Assembly (NCBI GenBank): GCA_039028975.1
Contig: JBCCHB010000103.1
Coordinates: 1-60,496 of the forward strand
Length of the DNA: 60,496 nt
Origin: JAHBNG01 sp039028975
GTDB taxonomy: Bacteria > Chloroflexota > Anaerolineae > Caldilineales > Caldilineaceae
Direction of reading: 5' to 3'
The notes beneath the pieces were generated by a model, which made no database searches, was not told the DNA's origin, and was given only the letters and a program-made list of their open reading frames with translations. Positions 26,747 to 35,315 of this stretch are shown in pieces (the first letter of the stretch is position 1; every line of letters begins with the position of its first letter). The translations under genes were made by a program, and so were the position numbers.

Positions 26747-28000
26747 ATGACAACGCCCAATATTCAACGAACCATAGACGCTGTCTGGCACATCGAGTCG
26801 GCCAAGCTGATAGCGGCACTCGCTCGACGCGTCAATGATGTCGGCTTGGCTGAAGACCTAGCCCAAGACGCGCTTGTCGCTGCACTAGAGCAGTGGCCAA
26901 CAGACGGCATTCCTGATAATCCGGCGGCTTGGCTGATGACCGTTGCCAAACGACGTGCTGTGGACCATATCCGCCGAACAAAGATTGGGGAACGCAAATA
27001 CGACGAGCTGGCTCGTCAAAAGGATGATGAGCCAGAAGCAGGCAAGGCAGATCTCGAACAGATTGCAGGTGACGACATCAACGATGACCTGTTGCGCCTC
27101 ATCTTCATCGCCTGCCATCCTGTCCTATCCACCGAAGCACGGGTGACGTTAACGTTGCGGCTCCTTGGTGGGCTAACCACCGAAGAGATCGCCCACGCTT
27201 TTCTTGTCCCCACACCAACCATTGCCCAACGCATTACACGCGCTAAGCGCACCCTCTCCGCAGCCCAAATCCCTTTCGAGGTACCGCCCGTAAACGAACG
27301 TGTGGCGCGCCTTGCCACGGTGCTAGAGGTGATCTACTTAATCTTCAACGAAGGGTATGCCGCTACCACAGGAGAGCAGTGGATTCGTCCTGAACTTTGC
27401 GACGAGGCGTTGAGACTGGGGCGTATTCTGGCTGAATTGACGCCATTCGAAGCCGAGGTGCATGGGCTGGTGGCTTTAATGGAAATCCAGGCGTCCCGTT
27501 TGAGCGCGAGGGTCGGCCCAGCAGGAGAGCCGATCTTGCTACTGGACCAAAACCGTGCCCAGTGGAACTATCTGCTCATCAACCGTGGGCTGGCTGCTTT
27601 GGAACGAGCGCGGAAGCTAGGCGGCGCGCTTGGCCCATATGCTATGCAAGCGGCCATTGCCGCCTGTCACGCTCGGGCAAGGAGTGCTGAAGAGACAAAT
27701 TGGGAACAGATTGCTGCACTCTATGATGCGCTGGCCCAGTTGACGCCATCGCCAATCATCGAGCTAAACCGCGCCGTAGCTTTGGGCATGGCATATGGAC
27801 CAGCGGTTGGGCTGGAGTTGGTCGACCAACTAAAAGACCTGCAGTCGCTGGCCAACTATCACTTGCTGCCCAGCGTACGGGGCGATCTGCTGGAAAAACT
27901 TGGTCGGGTAGAGGAAGCGGGTGCAGAGTTTGCTCGGGCGGCATCTTTGACGCAAAATCAACGGGAGCGCCAACTATTGCTTAAGCGAGCAGAGATGTAG
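26747..28000 (+). CDS. ECF sigma factor of the ECF42 type, with C-terminal TPR-like extension
   Basis: 417 residues, far longer than a plain ECF sigma factor. Region 2: AALARRVNDVGLAEDLAQDALVAALEQWP...PAAWLMTVAKRRAVDHIRR. Region 4: LLRLIFIACHPVLSTEARVTLTLRLLGGLTTEEIAHAFLVPTPTIAQRITRAKRTL. Then the ECF42 extension (VLEVIYLIFNEGYAATTG...LGRILAEL) and TPR-like helices to the end. This architecture is regulated through its own C-terminus, and its usual partner is a DGPF (YciI-like) protein; the nearest one is at 19345. No anti-sigma factor gene is adjacent. Confidence 0.9.
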   Translation: MTTPNIQRTIDAVWHIESAKLIAALARRVNDVGLAEDLAQDALVAALEQWPTDGIPDNPAAWLMTVAKRRAVDHIRRTKIGERKYDELARQKDDEPEAGKADLEQIAGDDINDDLLRLIFIACHPVLSTEARVTLTLRLLGGLTTEEIAHAFLVPTPTIAQRITRAKRTLSAAQIPFEVPPVNERVARLATVLEVIYLIFNEGYAATTGEQWIRPELCDEALRLGRILAELTPFEAEVHGLVALMEIQASRLSARVGPAGEPILLLDQNRAQWNYLLINRGLAALERARKLGGALGPYAMQAAIAACHARARSAEETNWEQIAALYDALAQLTPSPIIELNRAVALGMAYGPAVGLELVDQLKDLQSLANYHLLPSVRGDLLEKLGRVEEAGAEFARAASLTQNQRERQLLLKRAEM

Positions 28001-28015
28001 GATTGCGTTGCTCAG

Positions 28016-28634
28016 TTACTGCTCAACCACGCCCAGCGTCTTAAGCGCGGCCCGTTGGCTTTCGGTAATGCCTGTTACGCCGCTGATATTCATCCGCTCA
28101 TAGGGTCGGTCAGCACGCAGCGTATGCAAACATGCTCCATGATGTACATCCCAGATCCTGATGGTTTCATCTTCGCTAGAGCTAGCCAACATTCGTCCAT
28201 CAGCCGTGAACGAGATGGACTTTATCCCGCTCGTATGGCCTTGCAAGGTATTGAGCTGAGCCCCGCATATACATCCCACAAACGTATGGTTTGATCATCA
28301 CTGCCGCTGGCCAGGACATTCGTAGTTGGGCTAAAGCAGACAGATCGAACAGGCCCAGTATGGCCCGCAAGACATGAACACAGTTGCTGCCGTTCGCTGC
28401 ATCTATGTTAGACGTATCCCAAAGGCAAATCGTTTTATCTTCACTACCGTTGGCCAGAAGGTCATCACGCTGGCTAAAGCGGACGGAATAGATGAGCATG
28501 GTATGGCCCGTCAGCGTTTTCAGACATTGACCCGTGTCCACATCCCACAGAAACACATTGGGATCTTGTCCGCCGCCAGCCAGGATGCCCCCGTCAGGAC
28601 TAAAGCAGCTGGAATAAACAATGTTGTCCACGGA
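28016..28634 (-). pseudogene. WD40-repeat remnant (C-terminal end of a STAND/WD40 protein)
   Basis: Read on the minus strand, three pieces in different frames form consecutive WD40 repeats: CFSPDGGILAGGGQDPNVFLWDV, then a repeat ending DDQTIRLWDVYAG, then LNTLQGHTSGIKSISFTADGRMLASSSEDETIRIWDV, followed by the tail LRADRPYERMNISGVTGIT...LGVVEQ that ends many Chloroflexota WD40 proteins. The joins need one extra G each, at the C-runs 28364-28366 and 28261-28264 of the plus strand. The N-terminal ATPase and earlier repeats are gone; homology stops near 28634 where a transposase-like fragment begins. Confidence 0.75.
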
Positions 28635-28651
28635 TTAGATGGTATCGCCAA

Positions 28652-29167
28652 GTGATTCAAGGACATTCGTTCCCTGATTGGAATACCCTTTGCGGTGCCT
28701 TGCTAGAGAGACGTACCTTTCCCAATTGCCACTTGCCTTGCTCATCTATTGGGAATCTGCCACCTCTGGAGGCTTATCCGAACGCTATTCACTCAAGGCG
28801 TCATTACTTTCTTAATCTCGAAGAAGAAACGCTTTCTCTTCAACGAGTCCATGACTATCTGGCCAGCGGGCGATGGTTTCGCTTTTTCTCTAAAAACGGG
28901 ACCCTCTCCCTTGGTGGGCAAACTTACTATCTTGGCACCCAGTGGTACAAGCACCAGGCTGGAATTTCCTTTTTAGTTGACGAAAAACTCTTCCGTTTAT
29001 TGGATGAGGCCGGGCGGCTCATTACTTACAAGTCCATCAAAGGTCTTTCTAAGGACTCTCTTATGGGCGATATCTCTGACTTCTCACGCTTCCCGGCTTT
29101 TCAGTTACCTCTTCCCCTTACATGGGAGCAGGAGCAGTTGGCACGACTTTATGAGACTCTTTCTTGA
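28652..29167 (+). pseudogene. Probable transposase/integrase C-terminal fragment
   Basis: An open frame of 171 residues with the pattern of the C-terminal region of DDE integrase-type transposases: AYPNAIHSRRHYFLNLEEETLSLQRVHDYLASGRWFRFFSKNGTLSLGGQTYYLGTQWYKHQ is like the post-catalytic beta region (GRWxRxxSKxGTxSLGGxxYYLG). The catalytic part is missing and no start or inverted repeat is apparent. It abuts the WD40 remnant head-to-head, so an IS insertion may have truncated that gene and later decayed. The exact IS family is not certain. Confidence 0.5.
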
Positions 29168-29273
29168 CACGACTTAGTGAGACTCAACACGGTCCAGAAA
29201 GTATCCGTCGAGTGCCTGAGATAGAAGCATAACCTTCGCGGCCTTCGATATAATTTTTGATAATTTTGGGCAA

Positions 29274-29305
29274 TAAAAAAAGCCCGCCGATGGAATATCG
29301 ACAGG
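29274..29305 (-). terminator. Terminator of tRNA-Val copy 1
   Basis: On the minus strand, CCTGTCGA and TCGGCGGG (with G-U pairs) form a stem followed by CTTTTTTT. The tail GGGCTTTTTTTATTGCC is shared with the terminator of tRNA copy 2, while the stems have diverged. Confidence 0.75.
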
Positions 29306-29368
29306 ACCATATGTGGCATACTGCGTGGATGTGAACACCTAGATGTAGGCAATTCACAATATATTCAA

Positions 29369-29443
<75 letters not shown>

Positions 29444-29542
29444 GTTTCCCGTCAGTGTATCTCACGGTACTCTGAGATACGGGTGAGACCTCATCGCAAT
29501 CTGCCGTCGTACTCGACTGACAGTGCCTATATTTTCAAAACC

Positions 29543-29566
29543 TTAGAGGTATGTACTTACCTCTAA
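29543..29566. repeat. Perfect hairpin upstream of tRNA copy 1
   Basis: TTAGAGGTA and TACCTCTAA are a perfect 9-bp stem around a 6-base loop, about 100 bases 5' of the minus-strand tRNA. The rest of 29444-29806 holds no gene apart from the tRNA fragment listed next. Confidence 0.6.
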
Positions 29567-29630
29567 ACTATTATACCACCTTTAGCACATTTGTGCCATT
29601 TTATATACCCACCAGATGTAAGAATCTCCT

Positions 29631-29652
29631 GAACCAGAGACCTCTACGGTAG
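29631..29652 (-). other. Decayed tRNA-Val fragment (possible attachment-site remnant)
   Basis: GAACCAGAGACCTCTACGGT on the plus strand matches the T-arm, variable loop and anticodon-stem segment of the tRNA-Val genes (GAACCAGTGACCTCTACGAT) with two mismatches in 20 and in the same orientation, 190 bases inside the left tRNA copy. It is too short to function as a tRNA. Confidence 0.5.
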
Positions 29653-29806
29653 CCATTTTTCGCTTGGTATAACGTCACATTTAAGGCACATTCAGCGAGT
29701 ATAAGGTTCTTGTATGCTATCTATCCTCTGGTAGTATTTGAGTAGCAGCCGCCAGCCAGGGCTGTGGCTGCGTCACTTAACCCAAGTACAACCAATGGAG
29801 AGGACC

Positions 29807-30130
29807 ATGTTCAAGACCATATACTTTATCGCTACCGATCATGATAGCCATTATGCTGACGCCACATTCATCTCAGAGAGAGACTATCGTCCTGTTGTTG
29901 GGGATATGTTCGTAGAGGATGCATTGACCGTAGGTGACTCACCAGATGCCTACGAAATTGAACAGGTGGTCTATATGGGAGACAACATCTTTCATGCCTA
30001 CTGTCTGCTGATTGAGGACTCTGATGAAGGACGCCACAAGTTTGGAATCAGAGGCAACAAAGGTACCTTCAAGAGGCACGCACTAGACCAAATAAATGCG
30101 TTTCCGCAGAGATATGAAATAAATAATTGA
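29807..30130 (+). CDS. Hypothetical small protein at the island's left end
   Basis: I start at ATG 29807 because GGAGAGG lies six bases upstream; the frame is open further 5' but that part looks non-coding. The 107 residues (FKTIYFIATDHDSHYADATFISERDYRPVVGDMFVEDALTVGDSPDAYEIEQVVYMGDNIFHAYCLL...) are a mixed alpha/beta domain with an acidic face. I do not recognise the family. Confidence 0.6.
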   Translation: MFKTIYFIATDHDSHYADATFISERDYRPVVGDMFVEDALTVGDSPDAYEIEQVVYMGDNIFHAYCLLIEDSDEGRHKFGIRGNKGTFKRHALDQINAFPQRYEINN

Positions 30131-30213
30131 GCCACTACAGAATGCATGTATGTGTTGCACGACCTGTTAGCATCGTTTTAGCATTCGGCATAATCCTAAG
30201 TGCTTAGCTATTA

Positions 30214-31059
30214 TCAGCTACTATCTTTTACACGGTTGCGTGCATCTCTCTTAAGTTTCCGTACGGTCGAGTCAAACTCGTCGTCACTTACACCTAACCT
30301 GGTAGATATTGCGGTCAGTTCATCCCAATCGATTCTGCCTCCCTCGTTTAGCGGAGTTGCTAAATTCCATAGAGTGTCCCAATATGATGATAGCAGGTTG
30401 TTTGTGTCTGAGTTCCGAATGTAAATGGCACTGGCTTTGTCAGCAGGAGCATCGCTCGTATAGAACTTACCGAGATAGTAGGAATCATTGTCGATGCCGA
30501 TCATGTTTAGCACAGGTATAGCCTTTGGAGGAGAATCATAGTACCGAACATAGTAATCCATATTCTCATGGTATAGCAGCCGTGAGATTACGTAGAACAA
30601 CCTTTCTCTATTAAAGATAGTTTCTACTCTCCGATAGCTTATTTCGTTGGAACGCAGCCTTTCAAATATCACATTGTAATAATGATGATTGCGGTCCAAT
30701 GGATGAGTCAGCGATGCACGCTCAGCATTAAGACTCGTATCCAATATAAAGCTACGTGCAGTCATTGCTTTAGTCATGACGTGTAACTCAAATTCACTAC
30801 TGTTAATTAGTTCCGTAGATGTCGCTCCAACTACATCTCCTAATTCTCGAATATCTGCTGCTCGACGACTTGTCTGAGCTGCAATTGCGGCAAGCATTAC
30901 ACCTAGTGCTACGATAATTAGTCTTAACGAATCGCTCGTTGACAAAACCACTACTTGTGAAAAATCCAATAGAGCGATAATAATCGCCAGTATGCCGGAG
31001 AGCAATATGATCCATCCATCCCAATCAAGCTCTGACAGACTTTTCCTGGGGTTTTTCAT
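30214..31059 (-). CDS. Hypothetical membrane-anchored protein
   Basis: 281 residues. Two transmembrane helices lie near the N-terminus (WIILLSGILAIIIALLDFS and LRLIIVALGVMLAAIAAQTS), separated by a very short loop. They are followed by a ~200-residue soluble domain with SFILDTSLNAERASLTHPLDRNHHYYNVIFERLRSNEISYRRVETIFNRERLFYVISRLL and YYLGKFYTSDAPADKASAIYIRNSDTNNLLSSYWDTLW. The last part is reminiscent of phospholipase D-like or sensor domains of signalling proteins, but no HKD motif is visible. In a defence-type island, a membrane-tethered effector is conceivable; this is only inference. Confidence 0.65.
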   Translation of the reverse strand: MKNPRKSLSELDWDGWIILLSGILAIIIALLDFSQVVVLSTSDSLRLIIVALGVMLAAIAAQTSRRAADIRELGDVVGATSTELINSSEFELHVMTKAMTARSFILDTSLNAERASLTHPLDRNHHYYNVIFERLRSNEISYRRVETIFNRERLFYVISRLLYHENMDYYVRYYDSPPKAIPVLNMIGIDNDSYYLGKFYTSDAPADKASAIYIRNSDTNNLLSSYWDTLWNLATPLNEGGRIDWDELTAISTRLGVSDDEFDSTVRKLKRDARNRVKDSS

Positions 31060-31280
31060 AATAATTCCACCTATACATTTGTTGACGGTTTGAATTCATG
31101 ATTCATGGAAATCAGTGTTTGTTGGGCCTATTTCTAGTTACAACCTTAACCACAAATTGCGCCTACCTTTGTCACCTCCAAGTTTATCTGCATACGTACT
31201 ACTCGGCATAGGAATAACTGTCACTTCGTGATACCAGACTACGTGGGTAAAAGTGCTCTCGCCGTGCGTTTACGTTCGCC

Positions 31281-32189
31281 CTACAACCTCAACCCTAGTA
31301 CATCACAGGGCGCACTGTGCAAGTCCTGTTCCTCACCCACATATCGCTGTGTAGTCTCGACCGACGCATGACCTAGCGATAGCTGTATCTGGTCAAGCTC
31401 TGCCCCCCCCTTGCGTGCGAGTTTCGCAAACGTTCGTCGTAAATCATGAGGTGCCACGGTTACACCTATCTGCTGTGCATACTCGGTTACAGCATTCCAA
31501 ACTGCCTGTGAGGTCATAGGGCCATCTTGTAATCGACCTCCCTTGCGGGTCGGTCGAAAGATATACCCATCCTTGATTCCAGCCTCATCCGTCCAATCAT
31601 CTATTGCTGCCTTTGCCCAAGAGGGCATAGGAGCACTGCGTACCTTGTTACGCTTGCCCACAAGGTCAACAATAAGCCAACGTCCTTCACGTTGCTGGAT
31701 GTGGTCAGTGGTCATGGTCACGACCTCTTCCCGACGTAGGCCACACCCTAACAAGACTGCAAGCAACGCTCTGTCACGTAAGCCCTTTAGAGTGCCCGTG
31801 TCGGGTACATTGAGGAGTTGTTGAGCCTTGTTCTTGCTCAACCAATTGCCTAGCTTACGTCCTTCGGTACGTACACCCTCAACACGTCGTATGGCCTGTG
31901 CTGTAGACTCCTCGATTAAACCGTTGTCAGCACACTCAAGAGCCAGCTTGCGAATGGCTGTGATGCGCTGGTTGATGCTGCTGGCAGAGGTGCCGCTGTT
32001 GCGTAAGTCAGTGATGTATCGCCTAACGGCTGCTTTGTTGAACGGTCCAGGTTGGGCAGCCTGGACCCACGTCATGAAGTCATTGAGTGCCCGTTCATAC
32101 GCACGTTTGGTGTGAGGGCTTGAGACCGCATCGGTCACAAGCTGGACGATGGGTTCAATCTCATTGACGGTTGTGATGACTGTGGTCAT
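31281..32189 (-). CDS. Tyrosine recombinase (integrase), last gene of the TIR operon
   Basis: 302 residues. The N-terminal SAM-like core-binding domain (AVSSPHTKRAYERALNDFMTWV) precedes the catalytic domain with Arg in LLGCGLRREEVVTM, the PHDLRRTFA box (H-x-x-R), LSLGHASVETTQRYV (His and nucleophilic Tyr). It starts 6 bases after the stop of the last TIR gene on the same strand and is therefore almost certainly co-transcribed with the TIR operon. It is likely to act on the island's own attachment sites, or on a target shared with the second recombinase at 39259. Confidence 0.88.
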   Translation of the reverse strand: MTTVITTVNEIEPIVQLVTDAVSSPHTKRAYERALNDFMTWVQAAQPGPFNKAAVRRYITDLRNSGTSASSINQRITAIRKLALECADNGLIEESTAQAIRRVEGVRTEGRKLGNWLSKNKAQQLLNVPDTGTLKGLRDRALLAVLLGCGLRREEVVTMTTDHIQQREGRWLIVDLVGKRNKVRSAPMPSWAKAAIDDWTDEAGIKDGYIFRPTRKGGRLQDGPMTSQAVWNAVTEYAQQIGVTVAPHDLRRTFAKLARKGGAELDQIQLSLGHASVETTQRYVGEEQDLHSAPCDVLGLRL

Positions 32190-32195
32190 GTTTAG

Positions 32196-33236
32196 TTACG
32201 CTTCTTCCTTCAAAACTCGCAGGAGTTGGTCGAATGCTTTCTTGTAGACGTCATGGTCTTTCCAGTTGGTAAAGTCACCAATGTGCCGCTTTCTGCGAAT
32301 GTCGGCAGCCCAAGCTTTATCCGTATCCATAACGGCATCATCAAGACGAATTGGGAGCAAGACTAGTTTGCTAGTCCTGTCCTCTTGTTCTAATGCACAC
32401 TCAACCTCAGATTCCACCCATTGGCTATCTACGGAGATCCTGGAGAGTAATAGGAGCAGCTTGTCATGAATTTGGATGGCTTGGTCGATGCCTTGACGGA
32501 TTCTGTCGCCTATCTTAAGATCTTCTGGCGCATACCAGCAACGTACATTATTAGTCTGAAGATCTGCATAGATGCGTTCTGCCAGTCCTCGATCCGCATT
32601 CGAATAGCTAATGAAGCAGGAATAGTATTTAGCTGCGGTGGTGGCTACAGACTGAATGAACTTGATGGAGGCATCATCTACTCCCACGCCATGCAAAAAT
32701 GCAGCAGAAATATTGCCACCTGACTTGTAAATCGTAAAAAAATCTATATATGAAGGCGCAGAATGTAGCGCATATTCAAGCCCGCTGGCCTTACTAAAGT
32801 CAATATCTGCTAGTACTGTAGCACCTAGCTCAGCCCAACCAAAGAGTGTGCCATCAACTTTTGCACTACTGAGATTAGCTAAGACAAGCTTTGTTCGAAA
32901 TAGGTTTGTACGAGTAAGATCTGCTTGAGTCAGATCCACTTGGTTGAGACGTGCAAAGCCTAACTCAGCCTCCTGGAGGCATGCAGCGGCTAGATTCGCC
33001 CCATAGAGATTGGCATGAATCAAATTTGCATTGCTGAGATCAGCCCCCATTAAGTCAGCGCGGCTTAGGTTGATTGCTGGAACATACGAGCCGCCAAAGA
33101 GCATCGAACCGCCAAAGCTAATTCCATTTAGCTCCGTACGAATGAGATCCGGTCTTACGTCTGGATTCTCCTGTCGCCAGTGATTCCAAACTTCCACGCC
33201 CTGGTTAAGTATTGCTACATGTTCATCATTGGCCAT
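32196..33236 (-). CDS. Pentapeptide-repeat TIR-domain protein (TIR-4)
   Basis: 346 residues. An N-terminal helix (EHVAILNQGVEVWNHWRQENP) is followed by pentapeptide repeats A-(D/N)-L-x-x from residue ~38 to ~150 (NLSRADLMGADLSNANLIHANLYGANL), a linker module (SGLEYALHSAPSYIDFFTIYKSGG-ISAAFLHGVGVDD) and a C-terminal TIR domain from ~205: YYSCFISYSNADRGLAERIYADLQ, VRCWYAPEDLKIGDRIRQ, KLLLLLSRISVDSQWVESEV. Glu277 in WVxxEV is the expected NAD-cleaving residue. It overlaps the upstream gene by 11 bases and is followed after 6 by the integrase gene. Confidence 0.88.
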   Translation of the reverse strand: MANDEHVAILNQGVEVWNHWRQENPDVRPDLIRTELNGISFGGSMLFGGSYVPAINLSRADLMGADLSNANLIHANLYGANLAAACLQEAELGFARLNQVDLTQADLTRTNLFRTKLVLANLSSAKVDGTLFGWAELGATVLADIDFSKASGLEYALHSAPSYIDFFTIYKSGGNISAAFLHGVGVDDASIKFIQSVATTAAKYYSCFISYSNADRGLAERIYADLQTNNVRCWYAPEDLKIGDRIRQGIDQAIQIHDKLLLLLSRISVDSQWVESEVECALEQEDRTSKLVLLPIRLDDAVMDTDKAWAADIRRKRHIGDFTNWKDHDVYKKAFDQLLRVLKEEA

Positions 33237-34308
33237 CTTTTCCCGCCTCTTTTAAGCCTTGCAACAGCCTATCAAATGCCTTTTTATAGGAATCGTGGTC
33301 TTTCCAGTTAGTGAAGTCACCGATATGCCGCTGTCTGCGAATATCAGCAGCCCATGCCATGTCCGTATCCATGAAGGCATCATCAAGACGAATGGGGAAG
33401 AGAATCGTTTTATCATGCCGTCTTTCTTGCTCTAATGCGGATTCCACTTCAGATGCTACCCACTGACTGCTCACTGAGTTTTCGGACAGTATCAGGAGAA
33501 GCTTGTCATGAACTCTGATAGCATGGTCAACGCTTTGCCGGATTTTGCCACCAATCTTCATGTCCTCTGGTGCATACCAGCAGCGCACGTTGTTACTCTG
33601 TAGGTCTCCATAGATGCGTTGTGCTAATTCTTCATCTAGACTTGAGTAGCTAATGAAGCACGAATAATAGTGAATGGACTCGCTCACTAACGACTGCATG
33701 AAAGTGATGAATGTGTCGTCTACACCGCATCCTCGAAGGAAAGCTTTAGGTATTTTTCCTTGTGACCTATACAGGGTGTCTAAACCTATTGTAGATGGTC
33801 CTTGATGTCTAATTGTATCAAGCCCCTTGACTTCACTGAGGTCTACGTCGCCGACCGTGGTATTCCAAAAAGTCGTTTCGCTGAGGTCTGCATTGCTGAG
33901 GTTCGTCCTGCTGAGGTTCGCACCATAAAAGTATGCATAAGTTAGATTCGCTTCGTAAAGATTCGTATTGAAAAGGTGTGCAGTGTGAAAGTTTGCATTC
34001 CAGAGGAACGCACCGCCAAGGTCCGCATCTCTGAGGTTTGCAGAACCAAAACTCGCATCTCTCAGCTTCGCATCTCTTAATTTAGCGTGATGGAAGTTCC
34101 CACCGTCCATGTTCGCATTATCGAGATTCGCACGAATGAGGTCCGTACCGCTGAGATTCGCACCACTAAGGTTTGCACCGCCAAGGGATGCACTGACAAA
34201 AGATGCGTAACTGAGGTCTATATCAATATCCGAATTGTTCTTTCTCCACTGATTCCATTCATGCACTCCCCTCCTTAGAATCTCTAGATGCTCCTTGTTA
34301 GCCATCAA
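33226..34308 (-). CDS. Pentapeptide-repeat TIR-domain protein (TIR-3)
   Basis: 360 residues of the same build as its neighbour: leading helix EHLEILRRGVHEWNQWRKNN, about 22 pentapeptide units (ASLGGANLSGANLSGTDLIRANLDNANMDGGNF...) to ~residue 160, the linker GLDTIRHQGPSTIGLDTLYRSQGKIPKAFLRGCGVDD, and TIR from ~213 with candidate catalytic Glu287 (QWVASEV). ATG 34305 is the position equivalent to the other paralogues; 34308 is one codon upstream. The start overlaps the end of the upstream TIR gene by 11 bases and the stop overlaps the next start, so all are translationally coupled. Confidence 0.88.
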   Translation of the reverse strand: MMANKEHLEILRRGVHEWNQWRKNNSDIDIDLSYASFVSASLGGANLSGANLSGTDLIRANLDNANMDGGNFHHAKLRDAKLRDASFGSANLRDADLGGAFLWNANFHTAHLFNTNLYEANLTYAYFYGANLSRTNLSNADLSETTFWNTTVGDVDLSEVKGLDTIRHQGPSTIGLDTLYRSQGKIPKAFLRGCGVDDTFITFMQSLVSESIHYYSCFISYSSLDEELAQRIYGDLQSNNVRCWYAPEDMKIGGKIRQSVDHAIRVHDKLLLILSENSVSSQWVASEVESALEQERRHDKTILFPIRLDDAFMDTDMAWAADIRRQRHIGDFTNWKDHDSYKKAFDRLLQGLKEAGKDGQ

Positions 34309-35299
34309 CCGCCTCCCTCTGCAGGTTCCGTAGCAACCGACTCAACGCCTTCTGATAAGCTCCCCGCTTGCCCAATTGCGTGAAGTCGCCGATGAATCGC
34401 TGCCGTATCATCACAGCCCAATACTCATCCGATGACATGACAGTATCATCTAGTCGTATTGGAAATAGGATGTACTCTCTTCGTCCACGTTCACGGTCGA
34501 GAGCAAGGTCTACTTCTCTTTCAACCCAATGACTGTCGATAGAGTGCTCGGAGAGTATCACAAGCAGCTTGTCATACCCCATGATGGCCTTGTGGATTGC
34601 ACTCAGTAGCTTGTCCCCTATCTGCAAGTCCTGTGGGGCGAACCAGCAATTGACACCCTCTTTTGTCAGGTCCGCGTGAAGCCTCTCAGCAAAGGACAGG
34701 TCTGTAGTAGCGTAGCTGATGAAGCATGAATGATAGGTCGGCTGCTCTTGAGGAGCAGCCTGTTCTGCTTGTTCATTGTGAGGATGCTCATCTATCAGTT
34801 GCCCAAGTTGGTGTAATGACTTCTGATTTTCGATGACCCGATTGACTAGAACCAAGTTGGTTAAGGCACTCTTAGGTTGACTCGCATCTGCAATCACAGC
34901 AGCGGTTACTCGGTCGAGTAGAGTAACGAGGGAGCGATCAATATCAAAGCGGATACCCTGCAGCTTGTCTTGCCCACCATACCGTTCAAACTGATTAGAT
35001 AGACGTTCAAGGTCTGGTGATTCACCTGTAACAGCGACATCCAGAAGTGCGCCAGCAACTTCTGGTATCTGCACATACTCCCCAAAGATGTCGCTGACCA
35101 CATTGATATCCGCTTGGCTGAGACCCTCACTACCTAGCTTACGCAACATACCCTGGAAGCCAAGGTCAAAGGTCTGTCGCAAGGCACGCTTTTGGTCATT
35201 ACCCACTGTCTTGGCTGTTAGCCAAGACGTACCTGCCTTGAGTACGTCAACGGTCAGTGAAGCGGTTATTGAAGTAATGAAACTCTCTGCTACTGCCAC
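34298..35299 (-). CDS. TIR-domain protein with alpha-helical N-terminus (TIR-2)
   Basis: 333 residues. It lacks pentapeptide repeats; the first ~185 residues are helical (FITSITASLTVDVLKAGTSWLTAKTVGNDQKRALRQTFDLGFQGMLRKLG) and resemble the N-terminal modules of STAND-type conflict proteins. After a Gln/Glu-rich linker the TIR domain begins near 188 (YHSCFISYATTDLSFAERLHADLTKEGVNCWFAPQDLQIGDK) with candidate catalytic Glu262 (HWVEREV). It lies 16 bases after the first pentapeptide-TIR gene and overlaps the next, so it is an integral member of the operon with a different sensor or scaffold. Confidence 0.85.
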   Translation of the reverse strand: MAVAESFITSITASLTVDVLKAGTSWLTAKTVGNDQKRALRQTFDLGFQGMLRKLGSEGLSQADINVVSDIFGEYVQIPEVAGALLDVAVTGESPDLERLSNQFERYGGQDKLQGIRFDIDRSLVTLLDRVTAAVIADASQPKSALTNLVLVNRVIENQKSLHQLGQLIDEHPHNEQAEQAAPQEQPTYHSCFISYATTDLSFAERLHADLTKEGVNCWFAPQDLQIGDKLLSAIHKAIMGYDKLLVILSEHSIDSHWVEREVDLALDRERGRREYILFPIRLDDTVMSSDEYWAVMIRQRFIGDFTQLGKRGAYQKALSRLLRNLQREAVDG

Positions 35300-35315
35300 G
35301 TGGTATGCTCCTTAT

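Noticed and set aside
29731..29806. An upstream start (29738) for the small island protein
   Set aside because: The extra 23 residues look non-coding, while ATG 29807 has GGAGAGG at the right distance.
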